Positions 26,694 through 35,455 of a stretch of DNA of 64,000 nucleotides are shown here, one piece after another (within the stretch, counting starts at the first letter, position 1; each line of letters starts with the position of its first letter). The notes below the pieces were generated by a model. The model worked only from the letters and a program-made list of their open reading frames with translations, ran no database searches and was not told the origin of the DNA. A program made the position numbers and the translations under genes. The DNA lies in the NCBI RefSeq assembly GCF_014837245.1, contig NZ_JACYFU010000001.1, forward strand, positions 682,001-746,000, in the 5' to 3' direction. Source of the stretch: Devosia oryzisoli. GTDB taxonomy: Bacteria > Pseudomonadota > Alphaproteobacteria > Rhizobiales > Devosiaceae.

Positions 26694-27731
26694 GTGACGA
26701 AGAAGTTCGGCGTTGGCATCATCGGCCTCGGCATGGCCTCCTTGCCCCATGCACGGGCGCTGCTGGCGCTCGGTGACCGCATCGATGTCATCGACGCCTT
26801 CAGCCCATCGGCGGCACGACGCGCTGCCTTCTCGGACAAGCATGGCCTGCCGGTTGCCGGGAGGGTGGAGGCGATCTTCAACGATCCGCGCATCGACGCG
26901 GTGCTCATTCTGACGCCGCCGAACACGCATCTGGAATTGGTGCAGATGGCCGCTGCAGCCGGTAAGCACGTGCTGCTGGAAAAGCCGCTCGACGTCAGCA
27001 TCGAGCGGTCCGAGCGGCTGGTGGAAGCTGCCGAGGCCGCCGGAATTGCCCTCGGCATCGTCCTGCAGAACCGCTTCCGTCCGGCGGCCCAGAAGCTCAA
27101 GAGCTTGTTGAGCGAAGGTCTGCTGGGTCGGCTGGTGCATGTCAGCGCGCGCACCAGTTACTGGCGGGACCAGAGCTATTACGACGAGCCTGGCCGCGGC
27201 ACGCTGGCACGAGACGGTGGCGGGGTCCTGTTGACGCAGGCCATCCATAACCTCGATCTCATGACCTGGCTGGTCGGCATTCCCGAAACGGTCGCGGGCT
27301 TTGCGATCACCACCCCCGTCCACTCAATGGAAGGGGAGGACCTGGCCACGGCCAGCCTACGCTTCGCCGACGGAGCCTTGGGCAGCATTACCGCAACAAC
27401 CTGCGCCTTTCCCGGAAAAGCTGATGTCATCGAACTCATAGGGACAAAGGGTAGCGCCTTGCTCGACGGGACGCAGCTCACGGCCTGGCTGCACGATGGT
27501 ACGGTCATTGCGTTCGACGGCGGTGACACCGGCTCCGGATCGGGCACCGATCCCATGGGGTTTTCGAGCCAGGCGCATCAGGCGCTGATGACCGATTTTG
27601 CCGATGCCGTGGCCAACGGCCGCGCACCCGCGGTGACGGGCCGCGACATCCTTGCCGTGCATTATCTGATTGCTGCGATCCTTGCGTCCGGGGGCACGCC
27701 CGTCCGCCCCAGCAAGGGCAGGGGCGTCTGA
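26694..27731 (+). CDS. Gfo/Idh/MocA-family NAD(P)-dependent oxidoreductase
   Basis: This 345-aa protein has an N-terminal Rossmann fold (GVGIIGLGMASLPHARAL, then LTPPNTHLEL) and the EKPLDVS motif with the catalytic Lys near 101. The C-terminal alpha/beta domain contains GGGVLLTQAIHNLDLMTWL, with the histidine usual for this family. It oxidises or reduces a sugar or sugar derivative. The start is GTG 26694, 14 bp after the ATPase stop, with a weak ribosome site. It is the last gene of the second ABC operon. Confidence 0.88.
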   Translation: MTKKFGVGIIGLGMASLPHARALLALGDRIDVIDAFSPSAARRAAFSDKHGLPVAGRVEAIFNDPRIDAVLILTPPNTHLELVQMAAAAGKHVLLEKPLDVSIERSERLVEAAEAAGIALGIVLQNRFRPAAQKLKSLLSEGLLGRLVHVSARTSYWRDQSYYDEPGRGTLARDGGGVLLTQAIHNLDLMTWLVGIPETVAGFAITTPVHSMEGEDLATASLRFADGALGSITATTCAFPGKADVIELIGTKGSALLDGTQLTAWLHDGTVIAFDGGDTGSGSGTDPMGFSSQAHQALMTDFADAVANGRAPAVTGRDILAVHYLIAAILASGGTPVRPSKGRGV

Positions 27732-28325
27732 AGTGATCAGTGCCCTTGCTGCTTTGACCCGCGCAGCACCAACTGCAGCCTGTCGGCGAGCGTCTGTTGG
27801 AAACCGGCCTCGAAATCGTTTTTAGGACGAGCCCTGCTCGACCATCAGCCAGGTCGATGCCAATTGGAGGGCTCCGATGACGGGTCCACTGAGGACAGTG
27901 GTCCCTCTCCAGTCGAAAGGATCGCCCACCTCTTTGCTGCCGCCGCGATCGTCAAGTTTATGGAAGCGGCAGGCACAAAAGATTTCACTGTGTTTCACGA
28001 GCCGGGGACGCCGTTAGGTGTTGGCTTCAAAGAATAGACGATTTGATGGAGCCTGGCATTCTCGACCAGATGCTGCGTGGCGGGCTCCTCAACGCTGCTG
28101 TACGCGCCGAGATGCTCGACCCGCGGATCGTGGTGATGTCCGACCTTGACCAAAGTCAGTTCGCGGAGCTCAGTATGGATAGTGCAGCGACTAGCCCGGC
28201 GACTACGGATCGCGCACCTGATCGCGCGACTCGCGTCGCCGCGTGGTGAAGGGTTTGCACAAGTTTCCTTTTGCTCTTGATTGTCTGACAGCACCTGACC
28301 CGCCCGGCTTCCGGGCGGAGCATCG
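27732..28325. other. 594-bp gap, possible decayed coding sequence
   Basis: No complete gene is recognised. A plus-strand frame open to TAG at 28037 (possible TTG start at 27864, 57 codons) has protein-like composition near its end (ERIAHLFAAAIVKFMEAAG, then FTVFHEPGTPLGVGF). A second frame from ATG 28046 reads MEPGILDQMLRGGLLNAAVR. Both lack ribosome sites and could be remnants. No terminator was seen after the oxidoreductase gene. Confidence 0.4.
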
Positions 28326-29078
28326 TCACACGCGGGTGGGGTTCTGTAGGTCCGCATCGTGCTTGATGATGTGCAGATAGGAAGGGTCGAAGTGCCCGAG
28401 TGTCCGCAGTGCCTCCCAACGCAGTATCGTAACCCGGTTCTGCTCGAAGCTCAGCAACCCCCGCTCCCTCAGTTCCTGCAGCGTTCGGTTGGCGTGCACG
28501 AGCGAAATTCCCAGCATGTCCGCCAGGTCGCTCTGCGTCAGGGGGAAGCGAAAGCTACCGCCCTCAGTTAGACCGGCCATCGCCGCCTTGATGAACTGCT
28601 CGCAGAACAGGTGCGCCATTCTGGGGGCGGCCTCGAATTGGCCCAGCATAAGAAGCCAGGCGCGGAAGGCAGCCGCATCAATCAGCGCAGCACGCCAGAA
28701 GAGGGCATTCAGTTCGGGTGACGCTTCAAGCGCCCGGCGAACCTCCACATGCGGAATTGTGGCCACGTCCGCCGGACTCATGGCCGCCAGGTTGTGGTCC
28801 ATCCTAGGCAGGTGGAGGCTATGCAGGTCCGGCATTTCGCCGCGTGTGTGCAGGGAGAAAATCTGACGAGCACCCTGCGGTGCGGTCTTGGAGCGATAGA
28901 GATAACCGCTGACGACAAGGCAGCAGCGATCCGAGATATCACCATCCGCGACAAGCTCTTCTTCCTTGCGCAGAGTGCGGTACTGAAACGGCAGCGCCAT
29001 GAGTGTCTCGCGTCCCAACTCCGACAGCTCGCCAATCGTCTGCATGCGTCTGACCAGGCCATCCATGGGGGAATTCAT
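28326..29078 (-). CDS. Crp/Fnr-family transcriptional regulator
   Basis: This 250-aa protein has an N-terminal cyclic-nucleotide-binding-like beta roll (about 25-140, 'GDISDRCCLVVSGYLYRSK') and a C-terminal winged helix (FPLTQSDLADMLGISLVHANRTLQELRERGLL). The Fnr Fe-S cysteine set at the N-terminus is absent; a Cys pair occurs in DRCCLV. The effector cannot be told. It starts at 29078 behind GAGAGGAG and diverges from the Tat-type MsrA gene with a shared 177-bp promoter region, suggesting control of msrA. Confidence 0.9.
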   Translation of the reverse strand: MNSPMDGLVRRMQTIGELSELGRETLMALPFQYRTLRKEEELVADGDISDRCCLVVSGYLYRSKTAPQGARQIFSLHTRGEMPDLHSLHLPRMDHNLAAMSPADVATIPHVEVRRALEASPELNALFWRAALIDAAAFRAWLLMLGQFEAAPRMAHLFCEQFIKAAMAGLTEGGSFRFPLTQSDLADMLGISLVHANRTLQELRERGLLSFEQNRVTILRWEALRTLGHFDPSYLHIIKHDADLQNPTRV

Positions 29079-29255
29079 GGGCTTCACTCTCCTCTCTCTT
29101 TCACCGGAAAACGGTGTGGGATGAAATGAGTCGCAGCTCCGACAATATCTGGGCCTGCGACAGGTCATTTCGCCGTGAATTGGATGGCAGGGTGTAACTC
29201 CCGGCCCACGGTCAACGTATCTGAAGGGGTAAATCGATCCAACGAGGTTTCAGCC

Positions 29256-29987
29256 ATGTCTGCATTCGATGAGATTTCTGAACGCAAAGGTCCAACCCGC
29301 CGCCGCGTCCTTTTCGGTGCGGCGGGGCTCGCCGTGATTAGCCTACCTTTTCTCATGCCGATTGCTGCGGCTCAGGAAGAAGCAGTCGTCATTCCACCAC
29401 CTGCGCAAGACTTCTCGGAACCCGGACCTCACGCGACACTCGTTCTGGCCGGCGGCTGTTTCTGGGGCGTGCAGGGCGTCTTCCAGCATGTGAAAGGTGT
29501 AGAGAGCGCGATTTCGGGGTACTCTGGCGGCACCGCGGAAACCGCGAACTACGAGGAGACGTCAACGGGAACGACAGGGCATGCCGAGTCGGTGCAGATC
29601 ACCTACGACCCGACAGTCGTCAGCTTCGGCAAGCTGCTCCAGATTTATTTCTCTGTGGCCCACAACCCGACGCAGTTGAATTATCAGGGCCCTGATCGGG
29701 GCACGCAGTACCGGTCCAGTATCTTCGTCGCTTCGAAGGATCAGAAAAGGGCGGCCGAGGAGTACATCAGGGATCTCGACGCTGCGAAGGTATTCCCAGC
29801 CCCCATTGTGACCACCCTGGAGCCATTGGAAGCCTTCTATCCGGCGGAGCAGTATCATCAGGACTTTCTGACGCTGAACCCGGATTGGCCCTATATCGTG
29901 GTCAACGATCTGCCGAAGGTAGCAGCGCTTGAGCGGCTGTTTCCTGATCAATATCGGGCCGAACCGGTTTTGGTAGGGCAGCTCTGA
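29256..29987 (+). CDS. msrA: Peptide methionine-(S)-sulfoxide reductase MsrA with Tat-type leader
   Basis: This 243-aa protein reduces methionine S-sulfoxide in oxidised proteins. The catalytic motif GGCFWG has Cys68. The core (about 60-225) is complete, with GYSGG, HAESVQITYDP, RGTQYRSSIF and AEQYHQDF. The N-terminus has TRRRVLFGAAGLAVISLPFL and AAAQ, a twin-arginine-like leader that would send it to the periplasm. Cytoplasmic MsrA lacks this. The C-terminal resolving cysteines common in other forms are not found; Cys68 is the only cysteine. GAGG precedes the ATG at 29256. Confidence 0.93.
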   Translation: MSAFDEISERKGPTRRRVLFGAAGLAVISLPFLMPIAAAQEEAVVIPPPAQDFSEPGPHATLVLAGGCFWGVQGVFQHVKGVESAISGYSGGTAETANYEETSTGTTGHAESVQITYDPTVVSFGKLLQIYFSVAHNPTQLNYQGPDRGTQYRSSIFVASKDQKRAAEEYIRDLDAAKVFPAPIVTTLEPLEAFYPAEQYHQDFLTLNPDWPYIVVNDLPKVAALERLFPDQYRAEPVLVGQL

Positions 29988-30111
29988 GTGACCACCGTCC
30001 GGGCAAATTTCTGCCTGTTTGGACCGCTACATACAAGTACGCCCCCGGCGTTTCGGTCGGAACCGCCGAGCTGGGGCCACGTTGTCTTGTGCACAACACC
30101 TGAGGAATATG

Positions 30112-30657
30112 ATGCGGCTTGCGCGTCTCACAGTACTGTCGCTCGGCCTCGCTACATGCGGTGCGCAGGGAGTGCTGGGCGCGGATTTGATCACTGTACC
30201 CAGTTCGGCTGCTGGAGAACTCCCGGTTCATGACGGGCAGGCCTTCAACTGGGACGGGTTCTATACCGGCGTTTATGGAGTTGTGGGTAGGACCCTGACG
30301 GGCGATGGGGAATATGGCATCGGTGTGCAGGCTGGGGTCAATGCCACCTTCGATTTCTATCTTGCCGGTGCAGAGGTGGCAGTGGAAGGTCTAACGGGCG
30401 ATGTCGGCAACACCGCCTATGGCAAGATTCTGGGTCGGGCCGGGCTCGTCGCTACAGACGACGTGCTCGTTTACGCCGCAGGCGGCTATGGCATCGATCT
30501 CGCTTCCCCAGAGGAGCAGAACGTGCTTCTCGGTGGGGGATTGGAGGTCGCTATCTCAGACAGTGTCTCCGTGCGTGGCCAGTACTTGCACAGTTTCCCT
30601 GTCCAAGGCTCCGACTCGCGAGACCAGGTCTCCCTCGGAGCCACTTTCCATTTCTGA
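30112..30657 (+). CDS. Small outer-membrane beta-barrel protein, Omp25/31-like
   Basis: This 181-aa protein has a signal peptide (MRLARLTVLSLGLATC, cleavage near VLGA) and a mature part with FNWDGFYTGVYGVVG, repeated amphipathic strands and a final Phe (ATFHF), the signal for barrel assembly. It is a more distant relative of the two barrel genes that follow. A cysteine at signal position 16 is followed by GAQG, so a lipoprotein is a remote alternative. GAGGA precedes two adjacent ATGs (30109 and 30112). Confidence 0.75.
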   Translation: MRLARLTVLSLGLATCGAQGVLGADLITVPSSAAGELPVHDGQAFNWDGFYTGVYGVVGRTLTGDGEYGIGVQAGVNATFDFYLAGAEVAVEGLTGDVGNTAYGKILGRAGLVATDDVLVYAAGGYGIDLASPEEQNVLLGGGLEVAISDSVSVRGQYLHSFPVQGSDSRDQVSLGATFHF

Positions 30658-30949
30658 CAAACCCCTGGCGCCTTTCCGCAGGAGCCGCCGCAACAGGGAA
30701 AGCTGTTGCTGCATTGACAGCAGCAGGTAGAAGCTGCCACATTTCTGTCGTAGTTCGGCCATCGATCGAGGGCGTTGCGCCGCATTTGTATCAAAGTGGA
30801 TCAATTGCGGGGATTTTGAGCAACACCCACCCCCAAATGGTCATCCATTCTTATCCGCATTGCTATTTCGCGCGTTGAACAGCTTGCGAGTCTCACAGAC
30901 GTGAGGCATTTATCGGTCGACTACGGTTAACTCTATGGGAGTGCAAGAT
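30658..30949. other. 292-bp gap between outer-membrane protein genes
   Basis: No gene is seen. An imperfect hairpin (CTGTTGCTG with CAGCAGCAG, about 30702-30726) lies 45 bp after the stop but has no U-tract. The rest is likely the promoter and leader of the next barrel gene; no confident -35/-10 pair was found. Confidence 0.4.
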
Positions 30950-31525
30950 ATGTTTGTACGTTCGCTGACCCTCGGCGTTGCTGCCGCGGCTCTTATGGCT
31001 GGTGGCGCTCAGGCCGCCGACCTCATCATCCCGACCACACCCGAGCCGATCTATGCTCCGGCTGGTTTTGACTGGGAAGGCCTGTATGCTGGCGTGCGTC
31101 TCGGCGGCCAGTTCACCGGCACCGGCTATGCTGACCAGACTGCCGACACCACCAATGGCGTGATCGGTGCCGCTGTCGGCGTGAACTTCATTCCGATGGA
31201 CCCGGTTCTGCTCGGCGTTGAAGTCACCGGCGACTGGCTGTGGAACGACACCTACTCCTCCGGCGAGTTCTTCGCCAACCTGCGCGCTGGTGCTGTCGTG
31301 ACCGACAGCGCGCTGATCTACGCTCTCGCCGGTGTTGGCGTTTCGAGCCGTGACGGCTTCGACAGCGAAGGCGTCTACCAGCTTGGTGGTGGCGTGGAAT
31401 TCGCCGTGACCGACGCGATCACCGTTCGCGGTGAAGTGGTTGGCCAGGGTGACTTCTCTGACACGGCTGGCGACGAGTTCTTCGAGTCGGCCAAGGCCAC
31501 CGTCGGCGTCTTCTACCACTTCTAA
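30950..31525 (+). CDS. Outer-membrane beta-barrel protein, copy 1 (Omp25/31-like)
   Basis: This 191-aa protein has a signal peptide (MFVRSLTLGVAAAALMAGG, cleavage after AQA) and a mature start ADLIIPTTPEPIYAPAG then FDWEGLYAGVRLGG, the Omp25/Omp31 pattern of Hyphomicrobiales. It has alternating strands and ends VGVFYHF. GGGAG lies 8 nt before ATG 30950. The mature protein differs from copy 2 at only three residues. It is followed by its own terminator. The family makes abundant outer-membrane proteins attached to lipopolysaccharide and envelope structure. Confidence 0.88.
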   Translation: MFVRSLTLGVAAAALMAGGAQAADLIIPTTPEPIYAPAGFDWEGLYAGVRLGGQFTGTGYADQTADTTNGVIGAAVGVNFIPMDPVLLGVEVTGDWLWNDTYSSGEFFANLRAGAVVTDSALIYALAGVGVSSRDGFDSEGVYQLGGGVEFAVTDAITVRGEVVGQGDFSDTAGDEFFESAKATVGVFYHF

Positions 31526-31604
31526 GAATCAGATGCTGCCGGTCACCGGCAGTATCTTTCTTGCAGTACCCAATTCGGCGAACCGGCCCCCGGTTCGCCG
31601 TTTT
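31001..31604 (+). repeat. Direct repeat unit A of the omp duplication
   Basis: This matches 31810-32414 at a constant offset of 809 bp through the coding part. Identity is exact from 31001 to 31135 and from 31231 to the stop codon. It continues more weakly through the 3' region, and the terminator stem is again identical. It begins inside the signal-peptide codons. Confidence 0.9.
31576..31604 (+). terminator. Terminator of omp copy 1
   Basis: A perfect 10-bp stem (CGGCGAACCG with CGGTTCGCCG) and a 5-nt loop are followed by TTTT. A smaller hairpin (CTGCCGG/CCGGCAG, 31534-31550) precedes it, just after the stop codon. Confidence 0.88.
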
Positions 31605-31758
31605 GGCTTTTTGGAGTCCTGCGATTCCCTGTGGCCGATTGGTGACAGCAACCTCGTGTTCGTGCTTCATCAGCGTTTGCGCGCGGCATTTTTGTTTGAT
31701 TTGAAGGACCTGCGCAGTCAGGTTGCGCCAAGAACAATTCAGTTCGAAGGCAACTCCC

Positions 31759-32334
31759 TTGATTATTCGTACTCTTCTTGTTGGCGCTTCGGTCGCCGTT
31801 CTCTCCATTGGTGGCGCTCAGGCCGCCGACCTCATCATCCCGACCACACCCGAGCCGATCTATGCTCCGGCTGGTTTTGACTGGGAAGGCCTGTATGCTG
31901 GCGTGCGTCTCGGCGGCCAGTTCACCGGCACCGGTTATGCTGACCAGACTGCCGACACCACCAACGGTGTTATCGGTGCTGCCGTCGGCGTGAACTTCAT
32001 CCCGATGGACCCGATCCTGCTCGGCGCCGAAGTGACCGCCGACTGGCTGTGGAACGACACCTACTCCTCCGGCGAGTTCTTCGCCAACCTGCGCGCTGGT
32101 GCTGTCGTGACCGACAGCGCGCTGATCTACGCTCTCGCCGGTGTTGGCGTTTCGAGCCGTGACGGCTTCGACAGCGAAGGCGTCTACCAGCTTGGTGGTG
32201 GCGTGGAATTCGCCGTGACCGACGCGATCACCGTTCGCGGTGAAGTGGTTGGCCAGGGTGACTTCTCTGACACGGCTGGCGACGAGTTCTTCGAGTCGGC
32301 CAAGGCCACCGTCGGCGTCTTCTACCACTTCTAA
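31759..32334 (+). CDS. Outer-membrane beta-barrel protein, copy 2 (near-identical duplicate)
   Basis: This 191-aa protein equals copy 1 in length when started at TTG 31759 (GAAGG 8 nt upstream). Its signal peptide is different (MIIRTLLVGASVAVLSIGG), but from the end of the signal on it is nearly the same, with three changes: MDPVLL to MDPILL, GVEV to GAEV and TGDW to TADW. The DNA is identical over long stretches and carries 13 mismatches confined to about 95 bp (31945-32039). This suggests recent duplication or gene conversion. It ends in the barrel signal YHF. Confidence 0.87.
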   Translation: MIIRTLLVGASVAVLSIGGAQAADLIIPTTPEPIYAPAGFDWEGLYAGVRLGGQFTGTGYADQTADTTNGVIGAAVGVNFIPMDPILLGAEVTADWLWNDTYSSGEFFANLRAGAVVTDSALIYALAGVGVSSRDGFDSEGVYQLGGGVEFAVTDAITVRGEVVGQGDFSDTAGDEFFESAKATVGVFYHF

Positions 32335-32414
32335 GAATCGGATGCTGCCGGTCCTTGGCAGCGTTCTTTACTTGCAAGCCCAATTCGGCGAACCGTACTC
32401 CGGTTCGCCGTTTT
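31810..32414 (+). repeat. Direct repeat unit B of the omp duplication
   Basis: This is the second copy of the unit at 31001-31604, with the same reading frame and no insertion or deletion in the coding part. The upstream regions of the two genes are unrelated. Confidence 0.9.
32386..32414 (+). terminator. Terminator of omp copy 2
   Basis: The same 10-bp stem as after copy 1 (CGGCGAACCG with CGGTTCGCCG) with a different 5-nt loop, followed by TTTTGCTTT. Confidence 0.88.
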
Positions 32415-32703
32415 GCTTTATGGCCACACGATCAGATCGTTCCCTTAAAAACGGCGCTGACTGTGCGACCAATGGCCAGAATCAGTCCCGAAACACCGTC
32501 TGCGATGGCCCTTGGAGGACTACCCTGGCGGTCTCTGCCACGATCTTATCCTGATGTTTTCGGTCAAATTTTCTTTCCCTTGAAACGTCAGGGGGGAAGG
32601 TCTAAGCCGTTGCCCATCAACTGCGCGTCGACTTGCTTGCCCAAATTGCTCGCGAGCCCATGCGCGTTCCGGCCGCCGGTCGGATAGAATGTTAGGCTGC
32701 CGC
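32415..32703. other. Gap upstream of the nuo operon
   Basis: There is no convincing gene in 289 bp. It must hold the promoter of the 14-gene complex I operon; several TTG-rich stretches occur, but no clear pair of boxes could be chosen. Confidence 0.45.
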
Positions 32704-33069
32704 ATGACTGATCTGCTCAGCAACTACCTGCCCATTGTGTTGTTCATTGGGCTGTCGGCCGTGATTGGCCTGGCACTCCTGGTGGTGCCGTTCATCGTCT
32801 CCTTCCGTGCGCCGGATCCGGAAAAGGTCTCGGCGTTCGAAGCCGGCTTCGAGGCTTTCGATGACGCCCGCATGAAGGTGGATGTCCGCTTCTACCTAGT
32901 GTCGATTCTCTTCATCATCTTCGATCTGGAAGTCGCCTTCCTGTTCCCCTGGGCGGTGGCATTCCGGGACGTGGGCTGGTTTGGCTTTTGGTCCGTCATG
33001 GTCTTCCTGGGCGTGCTGACCATCGGCTTTATCTACGAATGGCGTAAGGGAGCCCTCGAATGGGATTGA
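32704..33069 (+). CDS. nuoA: NADH-quinone oxidoreductase subunit A
   Basis: This 121-aa membrane subunit of complex I has three helices and the conserved segment [39 protein letters not shown] (equivalent to mitochondrial ND3), including the Cys-less quinone-site loop. ATG 32704 gives the usual [14 protein letters not shown] start; ATG 32689 is possible. It is the first gene of the nuoA-N operon and overlaps nuoB by 10 bp. Confidence 0.95.
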   Translation: MTDLLSNYLPIVLFIGLSAVIGLALLVVPFIVSFRAPDPEKVSAFEAGFEAFDDARMKVDVRFYLVSILFIIFDLEVAFLFPWAVAFRDVGWFGFWSVMVFLGVLTIGFIYEWRKGALEWD

Positions 33070-33638
33070 TCCAGGCCAATTCACCTCAGGCGACGCAAGG
33101 TTCCGCCCCGGTCGATCCGGCCACGGGCATGCCAGCCCAGGCGGACGATCCGTTCTTTGTCGGGGTCAACAATGAACTCGCCGACAAGGGCTTTCTGACC
33201 ACGACGCTGTCGCAGCTGGTCACGTGGGCCCGCACGGGTTCTCTCATGTGGATGCAGACGGGCCTCGCCTGCTGCGCCGTCGAAATGATGCAGATGTCGA
33301 TGCCGCGCTATGACGTCGAGCGCTTCGGCACGGCTCCGCGCGCCTCGCCGCGCCAGTCCGACGTGCTGATCGTGGCGGGCACGCTGACCAACAAGATGGC
33401 GCCGGCGCTGCGCAAGGTCTACGACCAGATGCCGGAGCCACGCTATGTCATTTCCATGGGCTCCTGTGCCAATGGTGGCGGCTACTATCATTACTCGTAT
33501 TCCGTGGTGCGCGGCTGTGACCGCGTGCTTCCGGTGGACATCTACGTTCCCGGCTGCCCGCCCACGGCGGAAGCACTGCTGTACGGCATTTTGCTGCTGC
33601 AGAAGAAGATTCGCCGCGACGGCACCATCGAGCGATAG
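33060..33638 (+). CDS. nuoB: NADH-quinone oxidoreductase subunit B
   Basis: This 192-aa subunit (PSST/NDUFS7) holds the terminal 4Fe-4S cluster N2 through Cys71, Cys72 (GLACCAVEM), Cys136 ([11 protein letters not shown]) and Cys166 ([10 protein letters not shown]). All ligands are present. It passes electrons to quinone at the membrane interface. Confidence 0.98.
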   Translation: MGLIQANSPQATQGSAPVDPATGMPAQADDPFFVGVNNELADKGFLTTTLSQLVTWARTGSLMWMQTGLACCAVEMMQMSMPRYDVERFGTAPRASPRQSDVLIVAGTLTNKMAPALRKVYDQMPEPRYVISMGSCANGGGYYHYSYSVVRGCDRVLPVDIYVPGCPPTAEALLYGILLLQKKIRRDGTIER

Positions 33639-33647
33639 GGCAGGGCC

Positions 33648-34265
33648 ATGGACGAAAGCATCGTAGTGGAGCCCTTGGCGGGCCTGGGCGAACACATTGC
33701 CGCTTCCCTTGGTTCTGCGGTCCTTGGGTATCAGGTGGCGTTTGGCGAACTCTCGGTTTCGGTCGAACGCGACTCGATCGTCGACGTCGTCCGCTTTCTG
33801 CGCGACGACCCGAAGTGCCGGTTCATCAGCTTCGTGGATGTGTGCGGCGCCGACTATCCGGCGCGGGAGCGCCGCTTCGACGTGCTCTACCACTTCCTCA
33901 GCCCGCACCTGAACCAGCGCATCCGCATCAAGCTCGAAGCCGATGACGCGACGCCCGTTCCCTCCATCTGCGACGTCTTTCCCGGCGCGGACTGGTTCGA
34001 GCGTGAGACCTACGACCTCTACGGCGTCCTCTTTTCCGGCCACCCGGACCTGCGCCGCATCCTCACCGACTACGGCTTTGACGGCCATCCGCTGCGGAAA
34101 GACTTTCCGCTCACCGGCTTTGTCGAAGTGCGCTACGACGAGGAGCGCAAGCGAGTCGTCTATGAGCCGGTCAAGCTGATGCAGGAATTCCGCTCGTTCG
34201 ATTACCTGTCGCCTTGGGAGGGTACGGATTACGTGCTGCCCGGCGATGAGAAGGCGAAGAACTGA
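33648..34265 (+). CDS. nuoC: NADH-quinone oxidoreductase subunit C
   Basis: This 205-aa 30-kDa subunit has the signature [38 protein letters not shown] near 121-158. It is a separate gene, not fused to nuoD as in E. coli. The stop overlaps the nuoD start by one base (TGATG). Confidence 0.97.
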   Translation: MDESIVVEPLAGLGEHIAASLGSAVLGYQVAFGELSVSVERDSIVDVVRFLRDDPKCRFISFVDVCGADYPARERRFDVLYHFLSPHLNQRIRIKLEADDATPVPSICDVFPGADWFERETYDLYGVLFSGHPDLRRILTDYGFDGHPLRKDFPLTGFVEVRYDEERKRVVYEPVKLMQEFRSFDYLSPWEGTDYVLPGDEKAKN

Positions 34266-35455
34266 TGTCTGAAGTCGACGTTCGTAACTTCACGATCAAT
34301 TTCGGTCCCGTTCATCCGTCCGCACACGGTGTGCTGCGCATGATTCTCGAGCTTGACGGTGAGCTCGTGGAACGCGTCGATCCGCATGTGGGGCTGCTGC
34401 ACCGCGGCACCGAGAAGCTGATCGAGTACAAGACGTATCTGCAGGCTCTGCCGTATTTCGACCGCCTCGATTATGTGGCGCCGATGAACCAGGAGCATGC
34501 GTTCGCTCTCGCGGTCGAGCGTCTGCTCGAGCTCGAGGTGCCGCGCCGTGGCCAGTTGATCCGCGTGCTCTATGCCGAGATCGGCCGGCTGCTCGCGCAC
34601 CTGATGAACGTAACCACGCAGGCCATGGATATCGGCGCGCTCACCCCTCCGCTGTGGGGTTTTGAGCAGCGCGAGAAGCTGATGGTGTTCTACGAGCGCG
34701 CTTCCGGCGCCCGCATGCATGCGGCCTATTTCCGGCCGGGCGGGGTCCACCAGGACCTGCCGCAGTCGCTGATCGACGACATCGGTGTGTTCTGCGAGGA
34801 GTTCCCCAAGGCGCTGGACGACATCGATACTCTCCTCACCGAGAATCGCATCTTCAAGCAGCGCAATGTCGACATTGGCGTGGTGCCGCTGGAAGAAGCG
34901 TGGGGCCGCGGGTTCTCTGGCGTGATGGTGCGCGGGTCTGGCGCGGCTTGGGATTTGCGCAAGTCGCAGCCCTACGAATGCTACGCCGAGATGGATTTCG
35001 ACATCCCCGTCGGCAAGAACGGCGACTGCTACGACCGCTACCTGATCCGCATGGAAGAGATGCGGCAGGCCAACCGCATCATGAAGCAGTGCGTCGAAAA
35101 GCTGAACGCGCCTGACGGCCAGGGGCCGGTGTCGTCCACCGACGGCAAGGTGGTGCCGCCCAAGCGGGGCGAGATGAAGCAGTCCATGGAGGCGCTCATC
35201 CACCACTTCAAGCTCTACACCGAAGGCTTCAAGGTGCCCGCAGGCGAGGTCTACGCCTGCGTCGAGGCGCCGAAGGGCGAGTTTGGCGTCTATCTGGTGT
35301 CGGATGGGACCAACAAGCCCTATCGCTGCCACATCCGGGCTCCCGGCTTCGCCCATCTGAGCTCGATGGATTATCTGTGCCGCGGCCACATGCTGCCCGA
35401 CGTCACGGCAATCCTTGGCTCCATCGATATCGTGTTCGGAGAGGTTGATCGCTGA
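34265..35455 (+). CDS. nuoD: NADH-quinone oxidoreductase subunit D
   Basis: This 396-aa 49-kDa subunit lines the quinone pocket together with NuoB. It starts with [18 protein letters not shown] (quinone-site His in HPSAHG) and includes [12 protein letters not shown]. The C-terminus has the usual DIVFGEVDR. The family is derived from NiFe hydrogenase, without the metal cysteines. One base overlaps each neighbour. Confidence 0.98.
   Translation: MSEVDVRNFTINFGPVHPSAHGVLRMILELDGELVERVDPHVGLLHRGTEKLIEYKTYLQALPYFDRLDYVAPMNQEHAFALAVERLLELEVPRRGQLIRVLYAEIGRLLAHLMNVTTQAMDIGALTPPLWGFEQREKLMVFYERASGARMHAAYFRPGGVHQDLPQSLIDDIGVFCEEFPKALDDIDTLLTENRIFKQRNVDIGVVPLEEAWGRGFSGVMVRGSGAAWDLRKSQPYECYAEMDFDIPVGKNGDCYDRYLIRMEEMRQANRIMKQCVEKLNAPDGQGPVSSTDGKVVPPKRGEMKQSMEALIHHFKLYTEGFKVPAGEVYACVEAPKGEFGVYLVSDGTNKPYRCHIRAPGFAHLSSMDYLCRGHMLPDVTAILGSIDIVFGEVDR

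Noticed and set aside
30785..30815. Fnr-like box upstream of the first near-identical omp gene
   Set aside because: The TTGAT elements are in direct, not inverted, orientation and the spacing does not fit TTGAT-N4-ATCAA.
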